60,074 nucleotides of DNA, from positions 1 to 60,074 of the forward strand of contig JAGRFY010000009.1 in the NCBI GenBank assembly GCA_020445765.1. The letters run 5' to 3'. The notes under the pieces were generated by a model. The model was not told the origin of the DNA. It searched no databases and was given only the letters and a program-made list of their open reading frames with translations. Below, one piece after another: positions 45,285-56,570 of this stretch. Source of the stretch: Rhodocyclaceae bacterium (GTDB lineage: Bacteria > Pseudomonadota > Gammaproteobacteria > Burkholderiales > Rhodocyclaceae). Within the stretch, counting starts at the first letter, position 1, and each line of letters begins with the position of its first letter. The translations under genes and the position numbers were made by a program.

Positions 45285-46460
45285 GTGCGCGAACGTAAGC
45301 TTCCGCTGCCGCGACTGGTGGCCTTCCTGCTCAACGCGCCGCGCAGCGGCCTGCAGTCCGAACTCGATGCCTTCTTTGATCATGCCCTGGACACGGACGC
45401 CTCCAGGCCGCTGACCAAGAGCGCGCTGTGCCAGGCTCGCCGGCAACTGCAGCCGGCCGCACTGCGCGCGCTGCTGAGCCACAGCGCCGACGTGTTCACT
45501 GCGCACACGCAGGCGCAGCCTTGGCATGGCCGTCGGGTGCTGGCCGTCGATGGCACCACCTTGCGGGTGCCGAAGGTGCCCGAATGCGCGTCGTTCTTCG
45601 GTGGCATGCACATGGCGACGGGCGGGTTCCGGCCGCTGGCGAGGGCTTCGGGCTTGTTCGACGTTGCCCGCGGCGCCTTTGTCGATGCGCGGATCGGCCG
45701 ATATGACGAGGACGAGCGTTCGCTCGCACGCGAGCATCTGCCGCAAATGGGCGCCGGGGATCTGCTGCTGATGGACCGTGGCTATCCTGCCCGTGAGTTC
45801 TTTCATGCACTGATCCGCCGGGGCACCGACTTCTGTGCCCGCATCAGCGATGCGAGCTGGTCCGCGGTGGCGCGGTTCGCCGATGGCGACTTGGACGACG
45901 CCGTCGTCGATCTCGGCGAAGCCGGCGCGCCCTTGCCGCTTCGCCTGCTGCGTCTGGACCGGCCCGGCGGCGAGCCGCTGATCCTGGCGACGACCGTCCT
46001 CGATCGCGCAGTGATACGCCGAGACTTCGAGCAACTGTACCGAACCCGATGGTGCATAGAGGAAGGATTCAAGCTGATCAAGGCGCGCCTGCAGGTCGAG
46101 AACTGGAGCGGCTTGCTTCCGCACACCGTCGAACAGGATTTCTACGCCAATCTGCTGCGCGCCAACTGCGCCGCGGTGATCGCCTGCGAGGTTCGGCCGG
46201 AGGAGGCCTGCGTCGATCCCGAGCGCGGACTCGATCGGCGCGGATGGCGACAGCGGCTCAATCGCAGCCGGGTGATCAAGAGCCTGCGTCACTTCCTGCC
46301 ACGGATTTTGCTCGGCATCGCGCTCGATTCGGTGATCGAACGTCTGCTGGAGCGCCTGCGCGCGCCCGGCGCCATCGAGTGCACACGGCCCGATCGCCAT
46401 GCCGCTCGCCGCTCAGGTGTGCGCATCGCCGATTTCCACTGGGCGTACAAGGCGGCCTGA
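45285..46460 (+). CDS. IS4-family transposase, probably truncated at the N-terminus
   Basis: 391 residues from GTG 45285. DDE residues: Asp89 in AVDGTT, Asp164 in LLMDRGYP, and the IS4 signature Y252-(2)-R255-(3)-E259-(6)-K266. The same frame continues upstream as 21 family-like residues (LGEFLHSDAFAKLARVSPTA then F) with no normal start codon and meets an in-frame TAA at 45219-45221; upstream of that it reads HCKARAIFA. A GAA-to-TAA nonsense change in the original N-terminus would explain this. The catalytic core is complete, but DNA-binding function may be impaired. Confidence 0.85.
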   Translation: MRERKLPLPRLVAFLLNAPRSGLQSELDAFFDHALDTDASRPLTKSALCQARRQLQPAALRALLSHSADVFTAHTQAQPWHGRRVLAVDGTTLRVPKVPECASFFGGMHMATGGFRPLARASGLFDVARGAFVDARIGRYDEDERSLAREHLPQMGAGDLLLMDRGYPAREFFHALIRRGTDFCARISDASWSAVARFADGDLDDAVVDLGEAGAPLPLRLLRLDRPGGEPLILATTVLDRAVIRRDFEQLYRTRWCIEEGFKLIKARLQVENWSGLLPHTVEQDFYANLLRANCAAVIACEVRPEEACVDPERGLDRRGWRQRLNRSRVIKSLRHFLPRILLGIALDSVIERLLERLRAPGAIECTRPDRHAARRSGVRIADFHWAYKAA

Positions 46461-46463
46461 CCT

Positions 46464-46479
46464 TAAGTTAATGGCATTG
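46464..46479. repeat. IS right terminal inverted repeat
   Basis: TAAGTTAATGGCATTG, reverse complement of the left end except for one base. Confidence 0.9.
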
Positions 46480-46489
46480 AGCCTACGGC
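46480..46489. repeat. Target site duplication, right copy
   Basis: AGCCTACGGC, identical to 45090-45099. Confidence 0.9.
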
Positions 46490-46651
46490 TCGCATTCGAT
46501 GCGTTGGGCGAAGGCGACGCTGTCCTACATTCGGACGAAGAATCTGCGAGCCGTGTAAGTACTGCTCGGTCATTTCAAGCTTGGGCCGGCAGTGCGCCAT
46601 CTCGTCGGCTTCGAGGTCGACGATGACCTGGGCTCTCAGAGAAAATGGTGA
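46490..46651 (+). pseudogene. Tyrosine recombinase/integrase C-terminal remnant
   Basis: Continues the frame of the fragment before the IS: SHSMRWAKATLSYIRTKNL, then RAV, a TAA stop (46556-46558), then VLLGHFKLGPAVRHLVGFEV, DDDLG and a TGA at 46649. This is the box II region of phage-type integrases: HxxR (HSMR) and LLGH are kept, but the nucleophilic Tyr of the usual VRYL is His (VRHL). With the stop codon and the IS, the gene is dead. It suggests the island came in with, or was targeted by, an integrative element. Confidence 0.72.
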
Positions 46652-47221
46652 TCTGACTTCGCGTTGGCTGCCCGCCATCAGCCATTAAATCGACCGTCGG
46701 CCATTTCGGCACGTTGCCCAAGCGGCACCATCGGGCGAGGCTGTAGGAGCACGTCTTGACCGCTGTCACGCTTAGCTAAATTGTCGGATTTTGAACTCAT
46801 GCAGATGTTATTTTCTGGTTCTCTAGCAGAATTGCTTGACAATCGTCCTGCAGCTATCGGCAATGATGCAGACTTTCAGGTCTTACGGGATGGACGGCTC
46901 CTCCGGCGGAGGCCCAGGCCGAGAGCCAAGCATGCCCGCGGGCGGCTGCTCAACTCGTACACCTGCCGCACGAGCCCGAGAGACTCATGCGGCAACTTCG
47001 GGTCGAATTGCGACCGACACCTCGTCGAATTCATCGCCCAAAAGCCGCCGCTGGAGCTTCGCTGCCCGCAAGCTGCCGCTCCCTCATGAGTCCTCCCGAT
47101 CGATAGCCAGCGGTCACCCCAGAAATACAGAACCCCGTTGCCGCGGATTCTGGCGACTGATCCTTGTCAGAGCGGCACGGGGACTCGTTACTTGTGTGCC
47201 GGGACCGCCCACTGTCTGAAC
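46652..47221. other. Decayed region with no recognised gene
   Basis: 570 bp between the recombinase remnant and the cytochrome pseudogene. Open frames up to about 127 codons exist on the plus strand but are rich in Arg, Ser and Pro, have no family motifs and look like random GC-rich frames. Base composition is mixed, AT-richer around 46780-46880. Probably old mobile-element debris. Confidence 0.5.
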
Positions 47222-47716
47222 TCATGGTGCGCGGGTGGCCAGGTACGCAGCGATTGCAGCCATATCGTCCACGGTCAATTTCTGAATCACCGGCTTCATC
47301 AACGCGGCAGCTTCGCCGGCGCGCGCGCCGCTCTGGATATCGTAGGGTTGCGGCACCACATAGCTCGGTGAGCGTCCGGCAATCGGCGGAATCGCTGCCG
47401 CACCCTTCAAGTCCGGGCCATGGCAAGCGGCACACGGGGTGGTCTTGCCGCCACCGCCATCGACAACCAGCACTTCGCCTTTCCTGACACTGCCCACCGG
47501 CGCGTAAGTGATGAAGAAGTCGCGGGTTTGGGTCAAGGTGTCGCCCGCCGTGCTGCCGGGCACGCGGCGGATGGTGCCGTCGTCGGATTCTAGTTTGAAG
47601 CCTGGCGGATTGACCGGATAGGCCCAAGTGGGCCCTTACTCGGCCGCGTGCACAGGGTTTGCGATCGCAAGCACCAACGCCCATGGCAGCAGATACCTGG
47701 ATGAACGAACGGACGA
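47222..47716 (-). pseudogene. Broken cytochrome c gene (one heme domain lost)
   Basis: The frame reads a signal-like LLPWALVLAIANPVHAAE, then TAA (47638-47636), then GPTWAYPVNPPGFKLESDDG, and on to CAACHG and a methionine ligand region ALMKPV, ending YLATRAP. In intact relatives the segment after TLTQTRDFF carries a first CxxCH domain of roughly 120 residues; here it jumps directly to ITYAPVGSVRKGE. So the gene has an in-frame stop after the signal peptide, no visible start codon, and an internal in-frame deletion. Remaining heme domain is intact but would not be exported. Confidence 0.7.
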
Positions 47717-48262
47717 TTACATGCCCGATTCCGCCCACGCCATCTTTTCCGTGCCACCAAGCAAGGAGGGCATGGTGGACACCTCAATTCAACGGCACAC
47801 GGCCCGACCGGCGCCATAGCCAATTCGCGACCGACGACACCCTCGGCCAGATTTCAGGATGCCCTATCCTCGGCTTCATTCCCTGCGCATGACCCTGCTC
47901 GCAGCAGACGGGGCACGGAATGCCCGGCACGGTCTCATTCGAACAGCCACTCCAGGGCGCGTCGGGCCGGAGCGGGGTTCATGTTCGCCATCGTAAGGCG
48001 GCCATTCAGGAAGATCCGGCGGGCCGACTCCCGGCGGGGCCTCCACCGTCCAAGCGGGGCCGGCTGCGATCCCCTATCGCTCGCCCTGCCGACGACGCTG
48101 CACCGCAATTCCGCCTCGTCTCGATCCGCCACATGCCCGCGTGAGCAGGCGTCGACATCGCCCGGAATGCCTGTTGCTCGCCACTGACTTCGCCCGCCAG
48201 CCCACTTGCGACCTGACCCGCTTCGCGTAATGATCCTGCCTGACAATCGGCACGGAGATGGC
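47717..48262. other. Intergenic region before the GNAT-peptidase gene
   Basis: 546 bp. A minus-strand frame of 109 codons (47935-48264) ends MANMNPAPARRALEWLFE; I do not recognise it and it has no clear start or ribosome site, so it is not called. The right edge holds GGAG at 48254-48257, the ribosome site of the next gene. No promoter was identified. Confidence 0.5.
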
Positions 48263-49369
48263 ATGCTGCGAAAGGCGGTACTCGAAGATGTGGATGCACT
48301 GGTGTCCCTCGAGAATCACTGCTTCGTCAGCGACCGCCTTGCCCGGCGCAACTTCCGCTACATGCTGACCCGCGCCAACGCCTCGGTGCTGGTCGATGTC
48401 GACGGCGACCGGATGCGGGCCTACGTGCTGCTGCTCTACTCCAACGCCTGTTCGATGGCGCGGCTGTATTCGATCGCGGTCGACCCGGGCTTCAGCGGCC
48501 AGGGGCTCGGCAGCGCACTGATCGAGGCGGCCGAGCGCGAGGCGCTGGAGCACGACTGCGTCTCGATGCGGCTCGAGATCCGAAAGGACAATGCCGCTTC
48601 GCTGGCGCTGTTCGCGCGCCACGGCTACCGCCAATTCACCGAGGTGCTGCGCTACTACGAAGACCAGATGGATGCGTTGCGCTTCGAGAAGCATCTGGTC
48701 CCGCAGTCGCGGCCCGAGCTGCGCAAGGTGCCGTTCTACCGCCAGACGCTCGACTTCACCTGCGGACCGTCGTCGCTGATGATGGCGATGAAGACGCTGG
48801 ACCCCGACCTGGAACTGTCGCGCAAGCTGGAACTGCGGATCTGGCGCGAGGCGACGACGGTGTTCATGACCTCCGGCCACGGCGGCTGCGGGCCATACGG
48901 CCTCGCCCTGTCGGCCTGGCGGCGCGGCTTCGAGCTGGCGATCCACGTCAATGACGACGGCGTCTTTCTCGGCGATTCGGTACGCAGCGCCGAGAAGAAG
49001 GAGGTGATGCGGCTGGTGCAGGAGGATTTCCTCGACGAACTGGCCGAGTTGCCGATCCCGATCGAGCACGGCGCCCTCGACGTCGGCGACCTGCAGGCCA
49101 AGTTCGACGCCGGCGGCATGCTGCTGGTGCTGATCAGCTCCTACGCGATCTACCGCGAACGCTTTCCCCACTGGGTCGTCGTCACTGGCTTCGACGAGCG
49201 CTTCATCTACATCCACGATCCGTTGGTGCAGTACGAGAAGGGCGAAGCGCTCGCCGACTCGCTGCACATGCCGGTGCCGCGGCGCCTGTTCCAGCGCATG
49301 GTGCGCTACGGCAAGGCCGGCCAGAAGGCGGTGCTGGTCCTGCGCCGGCGGGCACACGCCGGAGACTGA
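48263..49369 (+). CDS. GNAT acetyltransferase fused to a C39-like peptidase
   Basis: 368 residues. Residues 1-145 are a RimI-like GNAT domain with acetyl-CoA loop SGQGLGSALI and the late NAASLALFARHGYRQ. Residues 150-365 resemble a papain-like C39 peptidase with Cys167 (FTCGPSSL), His303 (FPHWVVVTG) and Asp319 (IYIHDP) as likely triad. The ATG at 48263 has GGAG 5 bp upstream; in-frame ATG 48230 is also possible. 12 bp before the RLAN ATP-grasp gene, so an operon. Predicted to trim and acylate a peptide made by the partner; this is inference from known domain pairing. Confidence 0.82.
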   Translation: MLRKAVLEDVDALVSLENHCFVSDRLARRNFRYMLTRANASVLVDVDGDRMRAYVLLLYSNACSMARLYSIAVDPGFSGQGLGSALIEAAEREALEHDCVSMRLEIRKDNAASLALFARHGYRQFTEVLRYYEDQMDALRFEKHLVPQSRPELRKVPFYRQTLDFTCGPSSLMMAMKTLDPDLELSRKLELRIWREATTVFMTSGHGGCGPYGLALSAWRRGFELAIHVNDDGVFLGDSVRSAEKKEVMRLVQEDFLDELAELPIPIEHGALDVGDLQAKFDAGGMLLVLISSYAIYRERFPHWVVVTGFDERFIYIHDPLVQYEKGEALADSLHMPVPRRLFQRMVRYGKAGQKAVLVLRRRAHAGD

Positions 49370-49381
49370 GGAGAGAATCTC

Positions 49382-50860
49382 ATGGCCGACCATGTGGTGC
49401 TGGTCGAGAACAGGGCCGACTGGAAGCCCGGTTTTCCGGACATGCAGGTGATCGCGGCCAAGGACTATCTGGCCAAGCCGGAGTACTCGCGGGCGCGCAA
49501 CCTGCGCGTGCTCAACCTGTGCCGCAGCTACCGCTATCTGTCGGTCGGCTATTACTGTTCGCTGCTCGCCGAGGCGCGGGGCCACCGGGTGATTCCGAGC
49601 GTACGCACGATCAACGACCTGTCGCGCCGCTCGATCTACAGCCTCGACATCGAGGATCTCGACGAACGGGTGCAGAAAACCCTGGGCGTGCCGTCGCCGG
49701 GCTTCACCGCCACCGCGATGGAACTGGACGTGTTCTTCGGACAGTGTGCGGTCAAGGGCCTGCAGGATCTCGCGCGCCAATTGTTCGAGACCTTCCGCTC
49801 GCCGCTGTTGAAAGTCGAGTTCCGGCTGCAGGGCAAGTGGCGCATCGCCGGCCTGCGCGCACTGGCACTCAACACGCTCGCAGCCGACCAGCAGGAAGCC
49901 TTCGTCGCCGCGTTGAACACCTACCTCAGCAAGCGCTGGCGCCAGAGCCGGCCGAAGGAGAGCGGCCATCGCTACGACCTGGCGATCCTGTGCAATCCGG
50001 ACGAGGTGATGCCGCCGTCCAATGCGCGCGCACTGCAGCACTTCGTCAGGACGGGGCGCGAGTGCGGCGTCAATGTCGAGCTGATCGGCAAGCGGGATTA
50101 CGGCCGGCTGGCGGAATTCGACGCCCTGTTCATCCGCGAGACCACCGGCATCGATCACTACACCTACCAGTTCGCGAAGAAGGCGGAAGCCGAGGGGCTG
50201 GTGGTGATCGACGACCCGGATTCGATCCTACGCTGCACCAACAAGGTCTATCTGGCCGAACTCCTGCGTGCGCGGCGGGTCCGCACGCCGTTGACCGAGA
50301 TCGTCCGGCGCGACAACCTCGACGGCCTGGAGGCGCGTATCCCCTACCCGATCGTGCTCAAGATCCCGGACGGCTCGTTCTCGCGCGGCGTGTTCAAGGT
50401 GGCCAATCGCACCGAGCTGATGGAGACGGCGGCCCGGCTGTTCAAGAGTTCGGATCTGATCCTCGCCCAGGAATTCATGTACACGCCGTTCGACTGGCGC
50501 ATCGGCATCATGAACAAGGTGCCGATCTTCGCCGCCCAGTACTTCATGTCGAAGAAGCACTGGCAGATCGTCAACCACAAGGGCGACGGCCGTTTCTCGG
50601 AAGGCGGCTTCAAGACCTTCGCGGTGGAAGACGCGCCGGTGGAGGTGGTGCGCACCGCGCTGAAGGCGGCGGGACTGATCGGCTCCGGGCTCTACGGCGT
50701 GGATCTCAAGCAGACCGACAAGGGCGTGGTCGTGATCGAGGTGAACGACAACCCGAACATCGATGCCGGCGTCGAGGACGTGGTGTTGAAAGACAAGCTG
50801 TACACCACGGTGATCGAGGATTTCGTCTGGCGCCTCGACCGCAAGCGGAGCCGACGCTGA
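49382..50860 (+). CDS. RimK-like ATP-grasp ligase with RLAN domain
   Basis: 492 residues. The N-terminal RLAN domain (about 1-190, VVLVENRADWKPGFPDMQVI, and LNLCRSYRYLSVGYYCSLLAEA as two adjacent pieces of it) precedes an ATP-grasp ligase (about 200-490) with PIVLKIPDGSFSRGVFKV as the glycine-rich loop and VVVIEVNDNPNIDAG as the metal-binding end. The family joins an amino acid to a peptide or protein carboxylate. Acts with the upstream GNAT-peptidase in a predicted peptide-synthesis or modification pathway; the substrate is unknown. Confidence 0.87.
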   Translation: MADHVVLVENRADWKPGFPDMQVIAAKDYLAKPEYSRARNLRVLNLCRSYRYLSVGYYCSLLAEARGHRVIPSVRTINDLSRRSIYSLDIEDLDERVQKTLGVPSPGFTATAMELDVFFGQCAVKGLQDLARQLFETFRSPLLKVEFRLQGKWRIAGLRALALNTLAADQQEAFVAALNTYLSKRWRQSRPKESGHRYDLAILCNPDEVMPPSNARALQHFVRTGRECGVNVELIGKRDYGRLAEFDALFIRETTGIDHYTYQFAKKAEAEGLVVIDDPDSILRCTNKVYLAELLRARRVRTPLTEIVRRDNLDGLEARIPYPIVLKIPDGSFSRGVFKVANRTELMETAARLFKSSDLILAQEFMYTPFDWRIGIMNKVPIFAAQYFMSKKHWQIVNHKGDGRFSEGGFKTFAVEDAPVEVVRTALKAAGLIGSGLYGVDLKQTDKGVVVIEVNDNPNIDAGVEDVVLKDKLYTTVIEDFVWRLDRKRSRR

Positions 50861-53091
<2,231 letters not shown>

Positions 53092-53096
53092 GGGGC

Positions 53097-53118
53097 GCCG
53101 GCCTGCATGCAGGCCGGC
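53097..53118. repeat. 22-bp perfect palindrome between prmB and the response regulator
   Basis: GCCGGCCTGCA / TGCAGGCCGGC, an uninterrupted 11-bp inverted repeat 5 bp after the prmB stop and 17 bp before the next ATG. As RNA it would form a very stable hairpin. Possible transcription terminator or attenuator without a U tract, a protein-binding operator, or an mRNA stability element. Confidence 0.7.
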
Positions 53119-53135
53119 AACGGAGAACGGAATCA

Positions 53136-53579
53136 ATGGCAAACGAACGCCCGATCCTGCTGGTGGAAGACAACCCGGACGACGAGGCGCTGACCCTGCG
53201 GGCTTTCGGCAAGAACAAGATCAGCAACCCGGTGGTGGTTGCTCGCGACGGTGTCGAAGCGCTCGACTACCTGTTCGGTACCGGCGCCCATGCCGGTCGC
53301 GACACCTCGGTGATGCCGTCGGTAATCCTGCTGGATCTGAAGCTGCCTCGCATCGACGGCCTCGAGGTGCTGCGCCGCATTCGCGCCGGCGAACACACTT
53401 CGCTGCTGCCGGTGGTGGTGCTGACCACCTCGAAGGAGCAGCAGGACATCAGCGAGGCCTATCGCCTCGGCGCCAACAGCTACATCCGCAAGCCGGTGGA
53501 TTTCGAGCGATTCATCCAGGCAGTCGGCCAGCTCGGGGTCTACTGGCTATCGCTCAACGAGCCGGCCAGCGGCATCTGA
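53136..53579 (+). CDS. Stand-alone response regulator receiver protein
   Basis: 147 residues, a receiver domain without an output domain (Rcp1/CheY-like). Phospho-acceptor Asp67 in VILLDLKLPRIDG, acidic pair near Glu11-Asp12, and Lys in the YIRKP motif are in place. An extra helix between strands 2 and 3 (LFGTGAHAGRDTS) is typical of the Rcp1 subfamily that pairs with phytochrome-like kinases. No kinase is adjacent. A 22-bp palindrome separates it from prmB. Confidence 0.86.
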   Translation: MANERPILLVEDNPDDEALTLRAFGKNKISNPVVVARDGVEALDYLFGTGAHAGRDTSVMPSVILLDLKLPRIDGLEVLRRIRAGEHTSLLPVVVLTTSKEQQDISEAYRLGANSYIRKPVDFERFIQAVGQLGVYWLSLNEPASGI

Positions 53580-53593
53580 GGCACGAGCGGCGG

Positions 53594-53788
53594 CTACTCC
53601 CGCTCGTCGATCCAGGCCTGCTGGATCGCTTCGAGGATGCGCTCGCCGCAATGGCCGGGGTCGTCGTCGAAGGCCGGCAGCGCCAGCACCCAGTTCATCA
53701 GATCGACGAAATTGACCCGGGTCGGATCGACCTCGGGATGCGCCTCGTCGAGTTCGATCGCGATGTCGGTGACGTCGGTCCATTTCAT
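53594..53788 (-). CDS. iscX: Fe-S assembly protein IscX
   Basis: Small acidic regulator of IscS that binds iron. 64 residues from ATG 53788 (MKWTDVTDIAIELDEAHPEV), with the conserved FVDLMNWVLALPAFDDDP and C-terminal WIDERE. Its start shares a base with the fdx stop (TGATG). Last gene of the isc operon. Confidence 0.94.
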   Translation of the reverse strand: MKWTDVTDIAIELDEAHPEVDPTRVNFVDLMNWVLALPAFDDDPGHCGERILEAIQQAWIDERE

Positions 53789-54129
53789 CAGTGCTTGCCC
53801 TCGCTGACCATGTTGATGGTGTAACGCGGAATCTCGATCACCAGTTCCTGATCGGCCAGCCGGGCCTGGCAGGACAGGCGCGAGGTCGGCTCGAGGCCCC
53901 AGGCCTTGTCGAGCAGATCCTCCTCGTCCTCGTCGGCTTCGCCGAGGCTGCCGAACCCTTCCCGCACGATCACGTGACAGGTCGTGCAGGCACAGGATTT
54001 CTCGCAGGCGTGCTCGATCTCGATGCCGTTGGCCAGCAAGGCGTCGCACACGGTCTGCCCGGGGTCGGCTTCTATCACGCTGCCCTCCGGGCACAAGTCG
54101 ACATGCGGCAATACGATGATCCGGGTCAT
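53788..54129 (-). CDS. fdx: ISC-type [2Fe-2S] ferredoxin
   Basis: Electron donor for cluster assembly on IscU. 113 residues. Cluster cysteines C42, C48, C51 and C87 are in the exact places of E. coli Fdx, and an extra Cys46 is present as in the ISC type. Follows hscA by 7 bp. Confidence 0.95.
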   Translation of the reverse strand: MTRIIVLPHVDLCPEGSVIEADPGQTVCDALLANGIEIEHACEKSCACTTCHVIVREGFGSLGEADEDEEDLLDKAWGLEPTSRLSCQARLADQELVIEIPRYTINMVSEGKH

Positions 54130-54136
54130 CTGCGGG

Positions 54137-56005
54137 TCAAACCTCCAATTGATCGATCTTCTGCCCGGCCAGCGCCGAACGGATGCTCTTGTCCATGCGG
54201 GCCGCCGCGAAATCCTCGGTGCCCCGGTTGAGCGCGGTCAGCGCCTGCTTGATCTTGCCGACGTCGCTGCCGGCGACGGCCGCATCGAGCTCGCCGAGCA
54301 GGCCTTCGATCTTTTCCCGCGCAGCCGGCTCGAGCAGTTCGCCATCGGCTGCCAGGGCGTGGCGGGTGGCCTCCGCCAGCCGCTCGCCATCGACCTGCTG
54401 TTCGCGCAGAGCCCGGGCACCCATGTCGTCACCAGCGTGGTCGAAGCCGGATTTCAGCATCTCGGCAATCTCGTCGTCGGTCAGCCCGTACGAGGGCTTG
54501 ACCGTCACGCTGGCCTCGACGCCGGACGACATCTCGCGGGCCGCGACCGACAACAGCCCGTCGGCATCGACCTGGAAGGTCACGCGGATGCGCGCCGCGC
54601 CGGCCACCATCGGCGGAATGCCGCGCAGTTCGAAGCGGGCCAGCGATCGGCAGTCGCTGACCAGTTCGCGCTCGCCCTGCACGACATGGAAGGCCATCGC
54701 GGTCTGGCCGTCCTTGTAGGTCGTGAATTCCTGCGCACGGGCCACCGGAATCGTCGAATTGCGCGGAATCACCTTCTCGGCGAGACCACCCATGGTCTCC
54801 AGCCCCAGCGACAGCGGGATCACATCGAGCAGCAGCCAGTCCTCGTCGGCGCTGCGGTTGCCGGCCAGCGCATTGGCCTGCTTGGCGGCCCCGAGTGCGA
54901 CGACCTTGTCCGGATCGAGGTTGGTCAGCGGCTCCTGCCCGAAGAAATCGGCCACCGCCTTCTGCACGTGGGGCATTCGCGTGGCACCGCCGACCATCAC
55001 CACGCCCTTGATGTCCTCGGCGCGCAATCCGGCGTCGCGCAGCGCCTTGCGCACCGGTGCGAGGGTCTTTCTGACCAGGTTGTCGGTGATCGACGCGAAC
55101 TCGTCGCGCCCGACCGTCAGGTTCACTTCCTCGCCCGATCCGAGCTTGCAGACGATCGGCGCCTCGCTGGCGTGCGACAGCAACTCCTTGGCCTCCCGCG
55201 AGCGCGCCAGCAGGCGGCGCAGATCCTGGGCGCTCGGCGGTTGGATGCGCGCCTGGTCGAGGCTCCAGCAGAACAGCCGGTGATCGAAGTCGTCGCCGCC
55301 GAGGGCGGCGTCGCCATTCGTCGCGAGCACCTCGAACACGCCGCGCGTCAACCTCAGGATCGAGATGTCGAAGGTGCCGCCGCCAAGATCATAGACCGCG
55401 TAGACACCCTCGGCGGCATTGTCGAGGCCGTAGGCGATCGCGGCCGCGGTGGGTTCGTTGAGCAGCCGCAGCACGTTGAGCCCGGCGAGTCCGGCGGCGT
55501 CCTTGGTGGCCTGACGCTGGGCGTCGTCGAAATAGGCCGGCACGGTGATCACCGCGCCGGTCAGCTCACCGCCGAGGCTGGCCTCGGCGCGCTGCCGAAG
55601 GTTCTTCAGGATCTCGGCCGAGACCTCGACCGGACTCTTCGGCCCCTGTACCGTGCGCAGCCGCACCATGCCCGGGGCGTCGACGAAGTCATACGGCGTG
55701 GACTCGATATGGGTGACGTCCTTGAGACCCCGCCCCATGAAGCGCTTGACCGAGGTGATGGTGTTGCGCGGATCGATCGACTGGGCCTGCATCGCCTCGC
55801 GCCCGACCACCACGCCGCCGTCGGCCAGGTAGCGCACCACCGAGGGCAGCATCGCCCTGCCGTCGGCATCGTTGAGACAGACACTGATGCCGTTGCGCAC
55901 GGTGGCGACCAGCGAGTTGGTGGTTCCGAGGTCGATGCCGACCGCCAGCCGGTGCTGGTGCGGTTCGGCGGACATGCCGGGTTCGGAAAGCTGCAGCAAT
56001 GCCAT
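54137..56005 (-). CDS. hscA: Fe-S chaperone HscA
   Basis: Hsp70-type chaperone that releases the cluster from IscU. 622 residues. ATPase domain with [20 protein letters not shown] and [10 protein letters not shown]; substrate-binding domain from about 390; a specialised short C-terminal helix bundle. The ATG shares a base with the hscB stop (TGATG). Runs in the order hscB-hscA-fdx typical of isc operons. Confidence 0.96.
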   Translation of the reverse strand: MALLQLSEPGMSAEPHQHRLAVGIDLGTTNSLVATVRNGISVCLNDADGRAMLPSVVRYLADGGVVVGREAMQAQSIDPRNTITSVKRFMGRGLKDVTHIESTPYDFVDAPGMVRLRTVQGPKSPVEVSAEILKNLRQRAEASLGGELTGAVITVPAYFDDAQRQATKDAAGLAGLNVLRLLNEPTAAAIAYGLDNAAEGVYAVYDLGGGTFDISILRLTRGVFEVLATNGDAALGGDDFDHRLFCWSLDQARIQPPSAQDLRRLLARSREAKELLSHASEAPIVCKLGSGEEVNLTVGRDEFASITDNLVRKTLAPVRKALRDAGLRAEDIKGVVMVGGATRMPHVQKAVADFFGQEPLTNLDPDKVVALGAAKQANALAGNRSADEDWLLLDVIPLSLGLETMGGLAEKVIPRNSTIPVARAQEFTTYKDGQTAMAFHVVQGERELVSDCRSLARFELRGIPPMVAGAARIRVTFQVDADGLLSVAAREMSSGVEASVTVKPSYGLTDDEIAEMLKSGFDHAGDDMGARALREQQVDGERLAEATRHALAADGELLEPAAREKIEGLLGELDAAVAGSDVGKIKQALTALNRGTEDFAAARMDKSIRSALAGQKIDQLEV

Positions 56006-56538
56006 CAGGACTCCAGCGCCGCGAGGGCTTCGTCGATTTCTTGATCCAGTTTCTCTAGGAACATCAGCCGGCGAACGGTCTCGGCTGCGGCGTCGAGATC
56101 GGGCCGATCGTCGAACAACACCGCCAGTTCGTCCTCGACCGTGAGTGCGGCGCTGCGCAGGCGGCGGTGCAGATGTTCGAGCTCATCGACGTCACCCGCC
56201 TGATGGGCTTCGGACACCGCCTCGCGCCATTCCATCTGCTCCATCAGGAACTCCGGCGACATCGCGGTATTGGTCTCGAGCGCCGCATCGACCCCCGCCA
56301 GATCCAGCAGATAGCGGGCCCGGGCGAGCGAGCGCCGCAGGGTCTGGAAACCCTCGTTGACCCGGGTCGCCCACTGCAGCGCCCGACGCCGCTCGGCGTC
56401 CGGCAGGTGGGCGTGGCGGTCCGGATGGACCTGTTGCTGCAACTGCAGGTAGCGTCGCTCCAGGGCCTCCCGGTCGATCCGGTAGCTGCGCGGAAGCTCG
56501 AACAGCGCGAAATAATCCTTGTGCAGGTCGATCGACAT
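56005..56538 (-). CDS. hscB: Fe-S co-chaperone HscB
   Basis: J-domain partner of HscA. 177 residues from ATG 56538. HPD motif at 38-40 in QVHPDRH; the C-terminal three-helix IscU-binding domain begins about residue 85. An upstream frame extension overlaps iscA and is not family-like. Confidence 0.94.
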   Translation of the reverse strand: MSIDLHKDYFALFELPRSYRIDREALERRYLQLQQQVHPDRHAHLPDAERRRALQWATRVNEGFQTLRRSLARARYLLDLAGVDAALETNTAMSPEFLMEQMEWREAVSEAHQAGDVDELEHLHRRLRSAALTVEDELAVLFDDRPDLDAAAETVRRLMFLEKLDQEIDEALAALES

Positions 56539-56570
56539 GCAGGCTCCTGCCGCGGGTCGGCCCGGCGCGC

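Larger units (their letters stand above)
45100..46479 (+). mobile_element. IS4-family insertion sequence, 1,380 bp
   Basis: Bounded by 16-bp terminal inverted repeats: CAATGCCATTAAGTTA at 45100-45115, and its reverse complement at 46464-46479 with one mismatch (C for G at position 13). A perfect 10-bp direct repeat AGCCTACGGC flanks it. It holds one DDE transposase gene with the IS4 YREK signature. The intact duplication and high end identity suggest a relatively recent insertion. It landed inside the remains of a tyrosine recombinase gene. Confidence 0.92.

Noticed and set aside
44799-46490. Possible integron attC sites near the recombinase remnant
   Set aside because: No GTTRRRY/RYYYAAC core pair with imperfect arms was found; the GTTAGTT seen does not fit.
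47935-48264. 109-codon minus-strand open frame before the GNAT-peptidase gene
   Set aside because: No recognised motif, no ribosome site, and it overlaps the start of the supported plus-strand gene.
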